Source: a virus
Reading direction: 5' to 3' (one strand)
DNA length: 38,898 nt
IMG/VR virus record: IMGVR_UViG_3300033148_006761
Location: 1 to 38,898 of that record
How positions within the stretch are numbered: the stretch's first letter is position 1; each line of letters begins with the position of its first letter. A program made the position numbers and the translations under genes. Under the pieces are notes generated by a model. It worked only from the letters and a program-made list of their open reading frames with translations, ran no database searches and had not been told where the DNA came from. Positions 16,179 through 24,553 of the stretch are shown here, piece after piece.

Positions 16179-16371
16179 CTGTTTTGCCTCCTTGTCCTGA
16201 GCTTGCCGAAGGGCTTTTGGCCTTTAATTTTTCGGCATATCTTTTCTTTGTCGCTTCATCCAGCGAGTTCCAGATTCTTAGAATCTGATCATTCGTTGCA
16301 TTCTCGAAACCACCGTGATTTTCGCAAACCATCTGCCGAATCTTCGGATCTAAATTTTTCTTTTTAGCCAT
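16162..16371 (-). CDS. Unknown 69-residue tail-region protein
   Basis: A small basic protein (MAKKKNLDPKIRQM...) with a predicted pair of helices over residues 8-50. The ribosome site GGGAG lies 7 bases before ATG. The last 20 codons are built from a dispersed repeat (CCTGAGCTTGCCGAAGG, 16196-16212), giving SPSASSGQGGK. It overlaps the chaperone start by 17 bp. No family is recognised. Confidence 0.5.
   Translation of the reverse strand: MAKKKNLDPKIRQMVCENHGGFENATNDQILRIWNSLDEATKKRYAEKLKAKSPSASSGQGGKTDADSN
16196..16212. repeat. Dispersed CCTGAGCTTGCCGAAGG element
   Basis: A 17-bp copy, inside the 3' end of the 69-residue gene, identical to 30731-30747; a diverged copy starts at 30055. It shows partial inverted symmetry (CCT...AGG). 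It is a dispersed element seen as inserted text in several places. Confidence 0.7.
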
Positions 16372-16382
16372 AAAACTCCCTT

Positions 16383-16438
16383 CTGTCCTCTGACTTCTGA
16401 CTTCTAACTTCTCACTTCTAACTTCTGACTTCTGTCAT
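16383..16438. repeat. Heptamer tandem repeat, 8 units (CTRACTT type)
   Basis: Eight 7-bp units in register: CTGTCCT, CTGACTT twice, CTAACTT, CTCACTT, CTAACTT, CTGACTT, CTGTCAT. It fills the space between two late genes and ends at the tail tube stop codon. Confidence 0.92.
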
Positions 16439-17373
16439 CACGTTACCGCGATTACAACCGAATCATCGCCCGAATCATGGTTGCACTGGCCAACGTATTT
16501 ATGTGTGACCTGCCCTTCGCGCTCGGCGTGCGGACACTCTACGATCTGGACCTTCGCCAGCGTTACTGTAATCGTATCGGTTCCATCGCTGAATATCGCC
16601 TCAATCGCGTGCTCGGTCCCTGCCCTGCGGATCCCGTCGAAGTCATAGGCTGCCACCAACTCGGCCTCCGGGTCGATTGTAATCTGCGGGTCGTTGTCGG
16701 TTATAATAAAGTGTGCAATTTCAGTTTCCGGCATAACATTCGACCTTAATACCGCAGCCGCGTTCGGGTCGGACCAGGGCACTACGACATTTTGCAGGTT
16801 CAAGCTCAGAGTATGTATCTTTTTGGCAACATTGTTAATCTTGAAGCTTATCAGGTGCATCGGCGCCCCTACCGCCGGCGCGTATTCCGGCAATCCCACA
16901 TCCGTTATCGGTGAAAGCAGCCCGTCGAGTTCACACGCCAGATATGCCCCACCGGCCCTTCCGGCCTCCCAGTCGAGTGTGATATTGCTCATCGCGCCAA
17001 AGAGCCTCTTTTTTATACCATCTATCGAACCATCGAGTGTCAAAGTCTTCCAGTTTGTAACAACACTCGTCACCTGGTACGACTCCGATGTCTTTTTCAG
17101 CCACGCTGTTTGCAGTAGTATCGCACAGCCCAGGCCCATACCGCTTGAGCCCGTACCCATCAAAGGTGTTCGAAACGAGCTGTGGCCCGTCTCGTTGCCG
17201 TGCAAGCCGACCTCTTTATTGCCGATATACAGGCCGCTGCCGGCCCGCTTGACATACTCAGCGGTCGACAATAACGAGAAGTCCTCGGCATAAATCGCCT
17301 GGTCCGGCGTCGTCTCGGCCGTCCCCGACGTCCCTTCTAACTTTATCTTTAACACCTTTTTTCTGTCTAACAT
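16438..17373 (-). CDS. Major tail tube protein
   Basis: A protein of 311 residues, alpha/beta with high beta content, in the position of the tail tube between the tail terminator and chaperone genes. Features include a Gly/Thr-rich N-terminal half (SSFRTPLMGTGSSGMGLGC), a middle ACELDGLLSPITDVGLPEYAP, and a beta-rich C-terminal part (VDFDGI-like AAYDFDGIRRAGTEHAIEAIFSDGTDTITVTLAK) that resembles Ig-like tube extensions. SD AGGGAATAAATC precedes the ATG. Assignment is by size, context and composition rather than by a signature motif. Confidence 0.75.
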   Translation of the reverse strand: MLDRKKVLKIKLEGTSGTAETTPDQAIYAEDFSLLSTAEYVKRAGSGLYIGNKEVGLHGNETGHSSFRTPLMGTGSSGMGLGCAILLQTAWLKKTSESYQVTSVVTNWKTLTLDGSIDGIKKRLFGAMSNITLDWEAGRAGGAYLACELDGLLSPITDVGLPEYAPAVGAPMHLISFKINNVAKKIHTLSLNLQNVVVPWSDPNAAAVLRSNVMPETEIAHFIITDNDPQITIDPEAELVAAYDFDGIRRAGTEHAIEAIFSDGTDTITVTLAKVQIVECPHAEREGQVTHKYVGQCNHDSGDDSVVIAVT

Positions 17374-17393
17374 GATTTATTCCCTTCAAAAAT

Positions 17394-17470
17394 CTGATTT
17401 CTGTTTTCTGACTTCTGTCGCCTGTCCTCTGTTCTCTGACTTCTGATCTCTAACTTCTAACTTCTGATTT
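17394..17470. repeat. Heptamer tandem repeat, 11 units
   Basis: Eleven consecutive 7-bp units in perfect register: CTGATTT, CTGTTTT, CTGACTT, CTGTCGC, CTGTCCT, CTGTTCT, CTGACTT, CTGATCT, CTAACTT twice, CTGATTT. It occupies the whole gap between the tail tube and tail terminator genes; the last unit contributes to the stop codon of the latter. Confidence 0.95.
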
Positions 17471-17948
17471 ATCCCTGCGTATAAGGGTCATTTTCCAGCG
17501 TCCTGTAAGTAACCGCCACCTCAATTGCAATTCCGGTCAGCCCCAATTCTTCGTCATCGAACGGCGCTGCATCGCCGACGTCCGTATCTATTGCATAGCC
17601 ACCACGTGTCGAATCAACCATCAATGCTTTTTCAATGTCCGCGGCCACCTGATTTTGCCTCGTATCTATCGTGACCGATGCAGTAATCGAGTCCATCACG
17701 ATGGCGGTTATTAAAAAATTCTGGACCCTGGTCTTTCTCATAACCTCCGACTCACCGCCGCCTCGGGCCATCTGGCTTACTAATACCGTCAGGTCGTCCC
17801 AGGGTGCGTTTTGAAAATCGACTCGTTTGGGCCGAAGCGCGTTCAGCGTCTGGTTATATTCTTTGCCCTGAACCTCAACACCGGCTATCACACTGTTAAT
17901 GGCATCGTTGACATTCGCGGCAATCTTTTCGACAATCGGCACAGCCAT
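17469..17948 (-). CDS. Tail terminator or completion protein
   Basis: A protein of 159 residues of gpU-like size and position, between GpZ-like and tail tube genes. The N-terminal helix and segment YNQTLNALRPKRVDFQNAPWDDLTVLV, followed by RKTRVQNFLITAIVMDSITAS and a beta-rich end VTYRTLENDPYTQG, fit the head-tail connector/terminator fold. The ATG overlaps the stop of the upstream gene by one base. The assignment is based mainly on gene order. Confidence 0.65.
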   Translation of the reverse strand: MAVPIVEKIAANVNDAINSVIAGVEVQGKEYNQTLNALRPKRVDFQNAPWDDLTVLVSQMARGGGESEVMRKTRVQNFLITAIVMDSITASVTIDTRQNQVAADIEKALMVDSTRGGYAIDTDVGDAAPFDDEELGLTGIAIEVAVTYRTLENDPYTQG

Positions 17949-18559
17949 TATCCCGTCCTCCTTGCACCTTTTACCCTGCCCAAAACGTAATCAAGTTGAC
18001 TGTCAATATTTTTTTCAAGATCAGCGCCCGTCTCGGCCATCATCCCGGCGGCAATCCCCGCCGCCTGTTCAAATACGATTCCGATTGAAGGCCCGAACAG
18101 CTCCCTAATCGGCAATCTTGCCTTGCCCTTTCTCATAAACACGCCCTTGTGCCCCTGCTTTTGTGTGGCGCCTCTGATAGGCATCGTTCGTATGAATGCG
18201 CTCTTGATTCTTTTTCTGCCGGCGGCCTTATCTATCTGGTAGCTGACACCCCGTTTCTTCGACCATCGGGCGCCGAATTGTATAAGTGGAATCCTTCGGC
18301 TTGTAATTCGCAGTGTCGCCTGCCACCGGTCCCTGCGTGCCTTGATTATTGAGACACCCTTTTTGGCCGTTGACACCTTAACCTTTATTTGACCGGCGAT
18401 CTTGCGGGCGGTACGAGTGCGGGCGGTAGATGCCGTTCGGTTGATTGCCCTCGGCATAATCCGTTTCATTGCTCCGGGTATTCCACGGACCATGTGCTCG
18501 ATCCGCTTGAGCTTTCGCTCATCGAACTTGACCTCTATCAAATCGCCCTTAGCCATCAT
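17948..18559 (-). CDS. Prophage minor tail protein Z (GpZ) family
   Basis: A 203-residue basic protein. Conserved features of the GpZ family are visible: AINRTASTARTRTARKIAG (about 38-56), the RITSRRIPLIQFGAR core, GVSYQI, SAFIRTMPIRGATQKQGHKGVFMRKGKARLPIRELFGPSIG (about 125-165). In lambda, gpZ completes tails near the head-tail junction. The gene overlaps the tail terminator gene by one base, so the two are probably translated together. Confidence 0.88.
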   Translation of the reverse strand: MMAKGDLIEVKFDERKLKRIEHMVRGIPGAMKRIMPRAINRTASTARTRTARKIAGQIKVKVSTAKKGVSIIKARRDRWQATLRITSRRIPLIQFGARWSKKRGVSYQIDKAAGRKRIKSAFIRTMPIRGATQKQGHKGVFMRKGKARLPIRELFGPSIGIVFEQAAGIAAGMMAETGADLEKNIDSQLDYVLGRVKGARRTG

Positions 18560-18567
18560 CTTACCTC

Positions 18568-18595
18568 TGACTTCTGTCCTCTGTCATCTGACCTC
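18568..18595. repeat. Heptamer tandem repeat, 4 units
   Basis: Units CTGACTT, CTGTCCT, CTGTCAT, CTGACCT in register, plus a degenerate unit on each side. Located in the 24-bp gap upstream of the GpZ-like gene and running into the end of the head-tail gene. Confidence 0.85.
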
Positions 18596-19039
18596 TATTT
18601 CGCACCACGCACAATCATGTTTCAGAAGCCGCAAAATCGGCCGCCGCTGGGGCGTCTCGCCGAGCCTCTGGGCGATTTTCAGACCATCCTTACCATCATC
18701 GATTTCGCTGCTGATGATTCCCTTTGTTGCATCGTTGGCAACCTGCCACCTGCTGTAAGGCGAGCTTCCCTTCGGCATACCATCTAATCCCCGCGGCAAG
18801 CTGCGCTCAATGGGAATCGCTTTGATCTCTCTTTCGCCGCCACCTGCAGCCATGTAGTAAACCGTCTCGCCGAAGGTTGCCAAAAAATCATCGACCGCCG
18901 CCAAAGCCGCGATGTCAAACTCGTTCTCGGCCGTGATTGACGGCGCCGGTGTAGGTTCTGCCGCCGCCCCTTCGTCCAAATCAAAAGGCGGTGCTATTTC
19001 ATCAATATCGGCAATATCTATTCTATCGGTTCCCGCCAT
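18584..19039 (-). CDS. Head-tail connector protein
   Basis: A protein of 151 residues with an acidic N-terminus (residues 1-45) and a C-terminal beta-rich part, VDDFLATFGETVYYMAAGGGEREIKAIPIERSL, typical of head-tail joining proteins such as lambda FII-like. It has the expected position directly upstream of GpZ and tail terminator. It starts one base into the end of the 1067-residue gene (19039). The last codons, WCEIEVR, are encoded by heptamer repeat sequence. Confidence 0.6.
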   Translation of the reverse strand: MAGTDRIDIADIDEIAPPFDLDEGAAAEPTPAPSITAENEFDIAALAAVDDFLATFGETVYYMAAGGGEREIKAIPIERSLPRGLDGMPKGSSPYSRWQVANDATKGIISSEIDDGKDGLKIAQRLGETPQRRPILRLLKHDCAWCEIEVR

Positions 19040-22000
19040 TACTGCGCAGCTCCTACTATTGTTGTCGTCCCATCATCAGTTACGGTCTGGGTCGTGCGGA
19101 CGGTATTGCCGGAATCATCATAGGTGCGGATTTGTGTTGCGTTTCGGTCAACTTTCTTAAAGAACCGCCGCCAGACCTGCACAAGCATTTCATCCCACTC
19201 ATCCGCCACGCCGCCAGGGTCCGATACCGGTATATTATCCAGCCCCCCTGCGGAAAGTACGACCGTCTCAGAATCCAAGGTCGCCTTGACGTCATTGCCC
19301 GTAAAGCTAAACAGATCCGTCACCGCCTTAATCGCATCAAGGCTTGTTTTGGCCTGTGCTCCAAATGACCCAGCTCCAACATGGCCGCTTGTCGCCTCAT
19401 CCCACACCTGATCGGCAATTCCCGCCTCGATATTTGTTGATGCAGTCAGAGTCCTTGTGCCGTTTGTCCAGACATTACCGGGCAAGGCGGTAATTGATGC
19501 CGGTATGTTGGTAGCTGTGGCTGTATTGATCGCCACAATCAGGTCATATAGTGTTGTTTCTGTATCATTCAGGATGTCTGTTGCTTTTGTGCCTATCATT
19601 CTTTGTGAATCATAAGTAGCATCATAGTTTGAACCACCTGCATCATCGGCCAACTTCGTCAGCATACCACCTAATGTCGCCGATCCGCCGTCTAAGGCAA
19701 CCGGTGTGCCGATATTTGTTATAACCGTATCGATGTCGGTCTTAACTTGTTCGCCGAATGTTCCGCCCGTTGTGTGACCGCTTGTCGCCTCATCCCAAAT
19801 CGCGTCGGCTATACCAGCCTCGATGTTTGTTGAATCGGAAAGCACTCTTGTACCGTATGCCCAAACCGCCGCTGGAGTTGTTCCGGAGCCAGACATGGCA
19901 AGGCCGTAAATTATCCTTACCGTATCGCTTACAGCCGGTGTAAAGGTAAATGCAGTATCGACGGTCACGACCCTGCCCGATGTATAATCGCTGATTCTGC
20001 GGGCTTCCCAGTGGCTGTCATCGCCATCCTGAACGGCCATGATACCGTTATTGTAAGCATCGTTTGCCGCCACACCCGCTGTCATTGTAAATGATGTTGT
20101 CGTATCGCCGACCGCGACATCCGTACTTAATAGATACGTAGCTGCGCTCGGCCCCCAGTTACTGTCGCCCCAGGCCCTTAACCCCTTCAATGAATCATTT
20201 GTCGCGTCAAAAGCTGAACCACCGCTGTCATCTGCGAACTTTGTCAGCATACCACCCAACGTCGCCGCGCCACCATCCAGCGCTACCGGCGTGCCGACGT
20301 TGGTGACAAGTGTATCGATGTCGGTCTTTGCCTGTTCGCCGAATGTACCACCGGTCGTGTGGCCGGTTGTTACCTCATCCCAGACCGCATCGGCCGCATC
20401 TGCCGCACTAAGATCATTAAGAGCACCGACCTCGGTACTTGTCGAGTGTGATTGCACTTCTTCTCCGAAGCTACCGCTGCCGGTGTGACCCGATTTTGGC
20501 TCATCCCAAACCTGATCTGCAATCGCCGCAGCGGTTGGATCGTTCAGGGCACTTATCTCTGCGCTTGTCGCGTGCGATTGTGACTCCTCACCGAAACTGC
20601 CGGCAGCGACATGATCGGCCTTGGCTTCATCCCAAACCTGATCGGCTGTCTGCGCGGCCGTTGGCAAACTTGCATCGGAAATGCCCGTATCAACCTCAGT
20701 ATTAATATCGGCCTTTGCCTCGGCGTCAAGTCCGCCATCGGCGTCGGCGGACCCCATCAAATAGGACTTGCTCGGCAGCTTGGCTACAACTGCATCGATG
20801 TCGGTTTTGGCTTGTTCGCCGAACGTGCCTCCGGTTGTGTGGCCGCTGGTTGACTCATCCCAAACCGCATCGGCCGTATCGGCAGGCATTGAAGCTGTGT
20901 CAGTTAAAATATTTCCAGTATCGGTCTTAGTATCATTCACCCTGTCGCCGAAAGAGTCGGCGGATGTATGATCCGCCGCGGCCTCATCCCAAACCTGATC
21001 GGCAATGCCCGCCTCGATATTTGTTGAATCGGTTAGTACCCTGGTCGCATAAGACCAAATTTCCGCATCACTCGGATCATTTAATGCGCTGATTTCGCTG
21101 CTTAACGAATGTGATTGTATTTCCTCGCCCATACTGCCGGAGTCGGTATGACCGGATTTCGCCTCATCCCATACCGCATCGGCGGCCTGGGCTGCAGTCG
21201 GCAGGCTTGCATCGGATATGCCGGTATCGACCTCCGTGTTTATCGCATCTGTCGCATCGGTCCCCTCGATGGTCGCCACATCGACCCGGCCTGTCGTTAC
21301 TGTTATACTAAGATCCGCAAAATTTGTCGGCAGATCCGCCGGCACAACCGCATCATAATCGGTCACCGCCGTATCGGCCTCGGCGTTCACTTCCGCCTTC
21401 ATCCCTGTTGACATACCGCCAAGATCTGTAAGCCCCGCACCGGCGGTTCCTATCTGCGTTTGCAAGTCCTGCGTATCCGTCTCTATGTCGGTTTGTTTAT
21501 CTCTTTGGGCCTCTTGACTGTCGGTCGTATTATCGTAATCACTCCAGTCGGCAGTCGCACCCTTACTTGCAAGTTTTGCTATGATTGAATCATCGACCAC
21601 ATCGTCGCTGTCGGCAACGGCGACTAAATGGTCGAGCTTGTATGTTTCTATGGCATTATCCACCTCTGTATTTACCTGGGCGGTTGTAACCGTGCTGACC
21701 GCTGTGTCGCCACCAGTAAGGAATGTTCTCATTTCATTTGTAGTATCAACGGCTGCGGTGTCCATGAGAATCGCGTTAATATCTGCGCCGTTGTCATTGG
21801 CCGTTTGTGAGGTTCCGCTTATTTTTCCGACATCGGTACGGCCGCTCGAATCGATTATTGTTTCCTCCGCTGTGCCGTTCCAGACTATCTCGCGCGAGTC
21901 GATATAGTCATCATCCACTTCATTCGGGTCCGTCCCATTTTGTAGCCATAGCTGAATGTAATATCTGCCCGCCGATATATTGGTATCGAAGTCGCCGTTA

Positions 22001-22242
22001 TACATATCCGCTGATTTGTCCGTCATTGAAATGTCGTAGGCCTTTGCGCTGTCGCCATCGTCTGTTCGGTCCGGCCAGTCTTCAAAAGCCTGGTCCGAAG
22101 GATCCCACGCCTGGCCGGCTGAATTGCGGACAATGGCGTATGTGGTTTTTCCGCTAACAAACATAAGCCTTATTTCATTCGCCCCGTTTACAACTGATGC
22201 GAACGCAAGTATCAATAATATTAAAAAGATGTTCTTTTTCAT
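19039..22242 (-). CDS. Giant repeat protein with Sec signal peptide, probable fibre
   Basis: A protein of 1067 residues. Residues 1-20 are a clear signal peptide (MKKNIFLILLILAFASVVNG), then a beta-sandwich-like domain (about 22-120, IRLMFVSGKTTYAIVRNSAGQAW), followed by about 600 residues with eight copies of ADxVWDE-x(3-4)-GH-x-GxFGE (about 355-965), alternating with Asp/Thr-rich coiled segments (TDIDTVVTNIGTPVALDGG), and a C-terminal part ending in VWRRFFKKVDRNATQIRTYDDSG. VWDE/GH repeats are common in phage fibre-like and BppU-type proteins. Start is well supported (CAGGAG 6 bases upstream). Location between capsid and connector genes is unusual for a fibre. Confidence 0.75.
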   Translation of the reverse strand: MKKNIFLILLILAFASVVNGANEIRLMFVSGKTTYAIVRNSAGQAWDPSDQAFEDWPDRTDDGDSAKAYDISMTDKSADMYNGDFDTNISAGRYYIQLWLQNGTDPNEVDDDYIDSREIVWNGTAEETIIDSSGRTDVGKISGTSQTANDNGADINAILMDTAAVDTTNEMRTFLTGGDTAVSTVTTAQVNTEVDNAIETYKLDHLVAVADSDDVVDDSIIAKLASKGATADWSDYDNTTDSQEAQRDKQTDIETDTQDLQTQIGTAGAGLTDLGGMSTGMKAEVNAEADTAVTDYDAVVPADLPTNFADLSITVTTGRVDVATIEGTDATDAINTEVDTGISDASLPTAAQAADAVWDEAKSGHTDSGSMGEEIQSHSLSSEISALNDPSDAEIWSYATRVLTDSTNIEAGIADQVWDEAAADHTSADSFGDRVNDTKTDTGNILTDTASMPADTADAVWDESTSGHTTGGTFGEQAKTDIDAVVAKLPSKSYLMGSADADGGLDAEAKADINTEVDTGISDASLPTAAQTADQVWDEAKADHVAAGSFGEESQSHATSAEISALNDPTAAAIADQVWDEPKSGHTGSGSFGEEVQSHSTSTEVGALNDLSAADAADAVWDEVTTGHTTGGTFGEQAKTDIDTLVTNVGTPVALDGGAATLGGMLTKFADDSGGSAFDATNDSLKGLRAWGDSNWGPSAATYLLSTDVAVGDTTTSFTMTAGVAANDAYNNGIMAVQDGDDSHWEARRISDYTSGRVVTVDTAFTFTPAVSDTVRIIYGLAMSGSGTTPAAVWAYGTRVLSDSTNIEAGIADAIWDEATSGHTTGGTFGEQVKTDIDTVITNIGTPVALDGGSATLGGMLTKLADDAGGSNYDATYDSQRMIGTKATDILNDTETTLYDLIVAINTATATNIPASITALPGNVWTNGTRTLTASTNIEAGIADQVWDEATSGHVGAGSFGAQAKTSLDAIKAVTDLFSFTGNDVKATLDSETVVLSAGGLDNIPVSDPGGVADEWDEMLVQVWRRFFKKVDRNATQIRTYDDSGNTVRTTQTVTDDGTTTIVGAAQ

Positions 22243-22257
22243 TTTTGCTCCTGTTTG

Positions 22258-22935
22258 TTAATGCAACCTTCCACGTAACTGCTTTAGTATTTCCTTTAGT
22301 GACAGTTCTATATTGTTCAGTGTGATCGGAGAGCTGCCATTCACGCTTTTCGTATTTACATCAAGTCGTCCTGGTTCATCACCGTCAGTACAAGCCGTGG
22401 CATTAACTTCTACAAGGTCAACCTCTAACTTCGTATCGCCTCCCGCATAGCCCGTACCATCATACATAGCAAGAAGATTGGCGAGCGCAGCCGCACTCAT
22501 TCCGAGTTCTTTTATATCTGCGGCCACATAATTATCCGAATCGGTGGGGTCTAAATTGTAAATTTTGGCCTGAACCTTAACACTGCTATCCCCATCATTG
22601 CCACTAATAACATTCATTCTTAGCTGGCCAGCACTAATTATATCTGCATCCCTTGCATACAATTCAAAACATACTTGTCCGTTACCACTTGCTGTAATTG
22701 GTAATGTATAAGATATTTCCGGCATCTGAACAGGATTTGTCACGTTGAATATATACGGCTTGAAAGTAAGTACATGGACAGCGGTAGTTTCTAAATCATC
22801 AAACTCCACCACAAAAAGTAGTTTGCCCGGCCCACTCATTGTAATGCCCACACCAGCCGCATTAAGCAACAAGACATGATTTGCTGTTTTAATATCCTGA
22901 CCCGATTCTTCGTTACCTGTATAAAGTAATTTCAT
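22258..22935 (-). CDS. Unknown virion-region protein
   Basis: A 225-residue beta-rich protein of unknown family. It has no signal peptide. The N-terminal half resembles a jelly roll with short strands (GKLLFVVEFDDLETTAVHVLTFKPYIFNV), and the C-terminal part includes acidic DGDEPGRLDVN and a helix at the end. It lies between a metallophosphoesterase and the giant repeat protein, all packed on one strand, so probably a decoration or receptor-recognition component. ATG follows the upstream stop by one base. Confidence 0.5.
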   Translation of the reverse strand: MKLLYTGNEESGQDIKTANHVLLLNAAGVGITMSGPGKLLFVVEFDDLETTAVHVLTFKPYIFNVTNPVQMPEISYTLPITASGNGQVCFELYARDADIISAGQLRMNVISGNDGDSSVKVQAKIYNLDPTDSDNYVAADIKELGMSAAALANLLAMYDGTGYAGGDTKLEVDLVEVNATACTDGDEPGRLDVNTKSVNGSSPITLNNIELSLKEILKQLRGRLH

Positions 22936-22936
22936 T

Positions 22937-23803
22937 TTATGCTACCATCCATTTCGAAACTTCAAAATCTGAACCATATTTACCGTATCCGGTTATCATT
23001 ATTTTTGCCCTTGTTTGGTTGTAACCCTGATAAACATTCGGTGTGATTTCATAGATGTAATAAGCGTTATGAGTTGTATCATCTTCCGCCTCAGCCAGAA
23101 CCGAGCCTCTCGCTGTAATGTAAGGAATGTCATCAACCATGCAAAAGCCACCGTCGTAATGGTGATGACTTTGGATGACCGCCTGGACGATTCCTGAATT
23201 TTTTAATATCGTATGAACCGCCTCGTTATTGGCGACTGCATTTGCCCCGAAATGACTGCCATCGTGACGGATACTGTAATGCGTAACCACTACCACCGGC
23301 AGGGCGGTATCAAGTGCGGTATTTGCGAGCCATGTACTTTCGTCCGAATCCCACGCAGCCGCATACCATAGAACTATAAACCTGAATCCATTTCGGTCGA
23401 AAGTATATGCCCAATTGCCTGATTTTCCTGATGGCCGCCAGCCATTTTCAGTGCCCGCTGGAACGATAGATGATATTCGACTAAAATAGCCAGTAAGGTC
23501 GGCAAACGCGAGATTTTCATGATTGCCTACCACATAATAAATATCATCATTAAGTGCTCCCGCATCACTGACAAAATTCTCTAATCCTCCTTCAGCCCCT
23601 GCAAAGTCGGCAACATCCCCAAGTTGTATATTGAAATTTACACTTTTAGCGTTGACGGTAGCTATGAAAGCTGCAAATCTTGCGGGGGCAGTAGAATAAA
23701 TTCGCCATTCATACAAGCCTCCTCCGCGAGGCCAATGCAAAGGGTCTGCCCCTGGATAATAATGCGTGTCTGTAATTATTCCTATATTTACGGCTTCCGG
23801 CAC
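22937..23803 (-). CDS. Calcineurin-like metallophosphoesterase
   Basis: A 288-residue enzyme with the full set of metal ligands of the family: Asp12 and His14 (TDTHYY), Asp63 (QLGDVAD), Asn94-His95 (GNHE), a later VTHYS, and SHHHYDGG near the end. Two divalent metals at this site hydrolyse phosphate esters. No signal peptide. It starts at GTG 23803 with AAGGAA upstream. It lies inside the virion gene block, so it may ride in or on the particle and cut host surface phosphodiesters, or may be a lysogenic gene. The substrate is unknown. Confidence 0.85.
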   Translation of the reverse strand: MPEAVNIGIITDTHYYPGADPLHWPRGGGLYEWRIYSTAPARFAAFIATVNAKSVNFNIQLGDVADFAGAEGGLENFVSDAGALNDDIYYVVGNHENLAFADLTGYFSRISSIVPAGTENGWRPSGKSGNWAYTFDRNGFRFIVLWYAAAWDSDESTWLANTALDTALPVVVVTHYSIRHDGSHFGANAVANNEAVHTILKNSGIVQAVIQSHHHYDGGFCMVDDIPYITARGSVLAEAEDDTTHNAYYIYEITPNVYQGYNQTRAKIMITGYGKYGSDFEVSKWMVA

Positions 23804-23818
23804 AATTATTTCCTTGAT

Positions 23819-23878
23819 TCAATTCGGAGTTTGTTTTATAAGTGTAGCCCGCACCGGGCCCATACTCAACCGTCTCAT
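23819..23878 (-). CDS. Possible 19-residue peptide
   Basis: A short frame whose ATG overlaps the stop of the preceding gene (ATGA) and which ends 16 bases before the metallophosphoesterase start. It may serve as a translational coupling leader. No other support. Confidence 0.2.
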   Translation of the reverse strand: MRRLSMGPVRATLIKQTPN

Positions 23879-24045
23879 TTTTCGCACCTTTCCAACTGCT
23901 CTTTTTTCAAAACCTTTTTTAGTTCCGCGACCCTTTTCGTCGCCGCCTGCTGAGCCAGTATCGACTCTTTTGTTTTGCAATAATCAAACAGCAAAAACAA
24001 ATACCGATTGATCTCGTTAAAATGCTCTGTCGGTGATCCATCCAT
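23875..24045 (-). CDS. Small coiled-coil protein near holin
   Basis: A 56-residue protein from ATG 24045, with AAAAGG upstream. The frame extends to ATG 24084, but the extra residues (MSFENFMVKKRQL) come from a dispersed ATGAAGGACATGAAG-type repeat, so I use the inner start. The protein is a charged helix (LAQQAATKRVAELKKVLKKEQLERCEK) with a hydrophobic first part (RYLFLLFDYC). It lies just downstream of the holin-like gene, where spanins or lysis accessory proteins often occur, but no lipobox or membrane segment is clear. Confidence 0.5.
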   Translation of the reverse strand: MDGSPTEHFNEINRYLFLLFDYCKTKESILAQQAATKRVAELKKVLKKEQLERCEK

Positions 24046-24061
24046 TAGTTGCCTTTTTTTC

Positions 24062-24129
24062 ACCATGAAGTTCTCGAAGGACATAAAGAAAAATATTTAA
24101 TACTCCATGAACTTCATGTCCTTCATGGT
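24062..24129. repeat. Inverted repeat of dispersed ACCATGAAG/CTTCATGGT type
   Basis: ACCATGAAG (24062-24070) pairs with CTTCATGGT (24121-24129), separated by internal ATGTCC/GGACAT repeats. The upstream half forms the extended start of the small gene above. It is dispersed repeat text rather than a proven terminator. Confidence 0.6.
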
Positions 24130-24169
24130 TAAAAATTCATCTTCTTTTCGGTATAATCCGCTAAAGTAA

Positions 24170-24412
24170 TCAACTATTCCGCAGACAGGGTCGGCTTAAG
24201 AGTTTATCGTGGACCGACCGCAACAGTTTTAGTTCTTCGCCCGTTCGCTTATCCACATCCCGGATTGCATCGGTGTTGTCGCTGATGATTTGGTTCGTCT
24301 TTTCCAGCAGGTCGAGGAGTTTCTTTATCAGCCAGACGAGTATCGCCAATAAAATCCCGCTAAGACCCGCAAAGCCATATTGCACGATGGGCGACAGAAA
24401 ATTCGGCCCCAT
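24170..24412 (-). CDS. Holin-like single-span membrane protein
   Basis: An 80-residue protein with one membrane helix (about 10-31, QYGFAGLSGILLAILVWLIKKL) followed by a polar helical tail with a Thr/Asn/Asp stretch (LLEKTNQIISDNTDAIRD), the shape of small phage holins or of phage-encoded hemolysin XhlA-like proteins. ATG 24412 has AGGGAT upstream; longer frames to 24487 would translate heptamer repeat sequence and are rejected. No endolysin is found beside it. The role is plausible, not proven. Confidence 0.6.
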   Translation of the reverse strand: MGPNFLSPIVQYGFAGLSGILLAILVWLIKKLLDLLEKTNQIISDNTDAIRDVDKRTGEELKLLRSVHDKLLSRPCLRNS

Positions 24413-24427
24413 AGCAATCCCTTTCCA

Positions 24428-24483
24428 ACTTCCGACTTCTGTCTTCCGACCTCTGTCATCTGACCTCTGTCTTCGGACTTCTG
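24428..24483. repeat. Heptamer tandem repeat, 8 units
   Basis: Eight 7-bp units in register, such as ACTTCCG, ACTTCTG, TCTTCCG, ACCTCTG, TCATCTG and TCTTCGG. It lies between the DUF2190-like gene and the holin-like gene. Confidence 0.88.
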
Positions 24484-24497
24484 TCACGGCGCCGGTT

Positions 24498-24519
24498 GGG
24501 GCCGGTTGTAACCGGCCCC
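24498..24519. terminator. GC hairpin between capsid and lysis-type genes
   Basis: GGGGCCGGTT and AACCGGCCCC form a perfect 10-bp palindromic stem with a GT centre. There is no T run directly behind it on the minus strand. It lies downstream of the capsid protein gene and may reduce read-through to lysis genes. Confidence 0.5.
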
Positions 24520-24553
24520 CCCTGCGCTATAGAAAAAAGCCGCCTTGTTTAGC

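Noticed and set aside
16694-17293. 199-codon ORF on the plus strand
   Set aside because: Lies fully opposite the tail tube gene, without a ribosome site; a shadow of a G+C-rich coding strand.
16383-17470. Possible CRISPR-like arrays
   Set aside because: Units are 7 bp with no spacers; they are tandem heptamers.
24062-24129. Inverted repeat as a terminator of the holin-like gene
   Set aside because: Loop is about 50 bases and no T run follows; it is better explained as dispersed repeat text.
24413-24487. Upstream extension of the holin-like gene
   Set aside because: It would translate heptamer repeats (TEVRRQRSDDRG) and the inner ATG 24412 has a good ribosome site.
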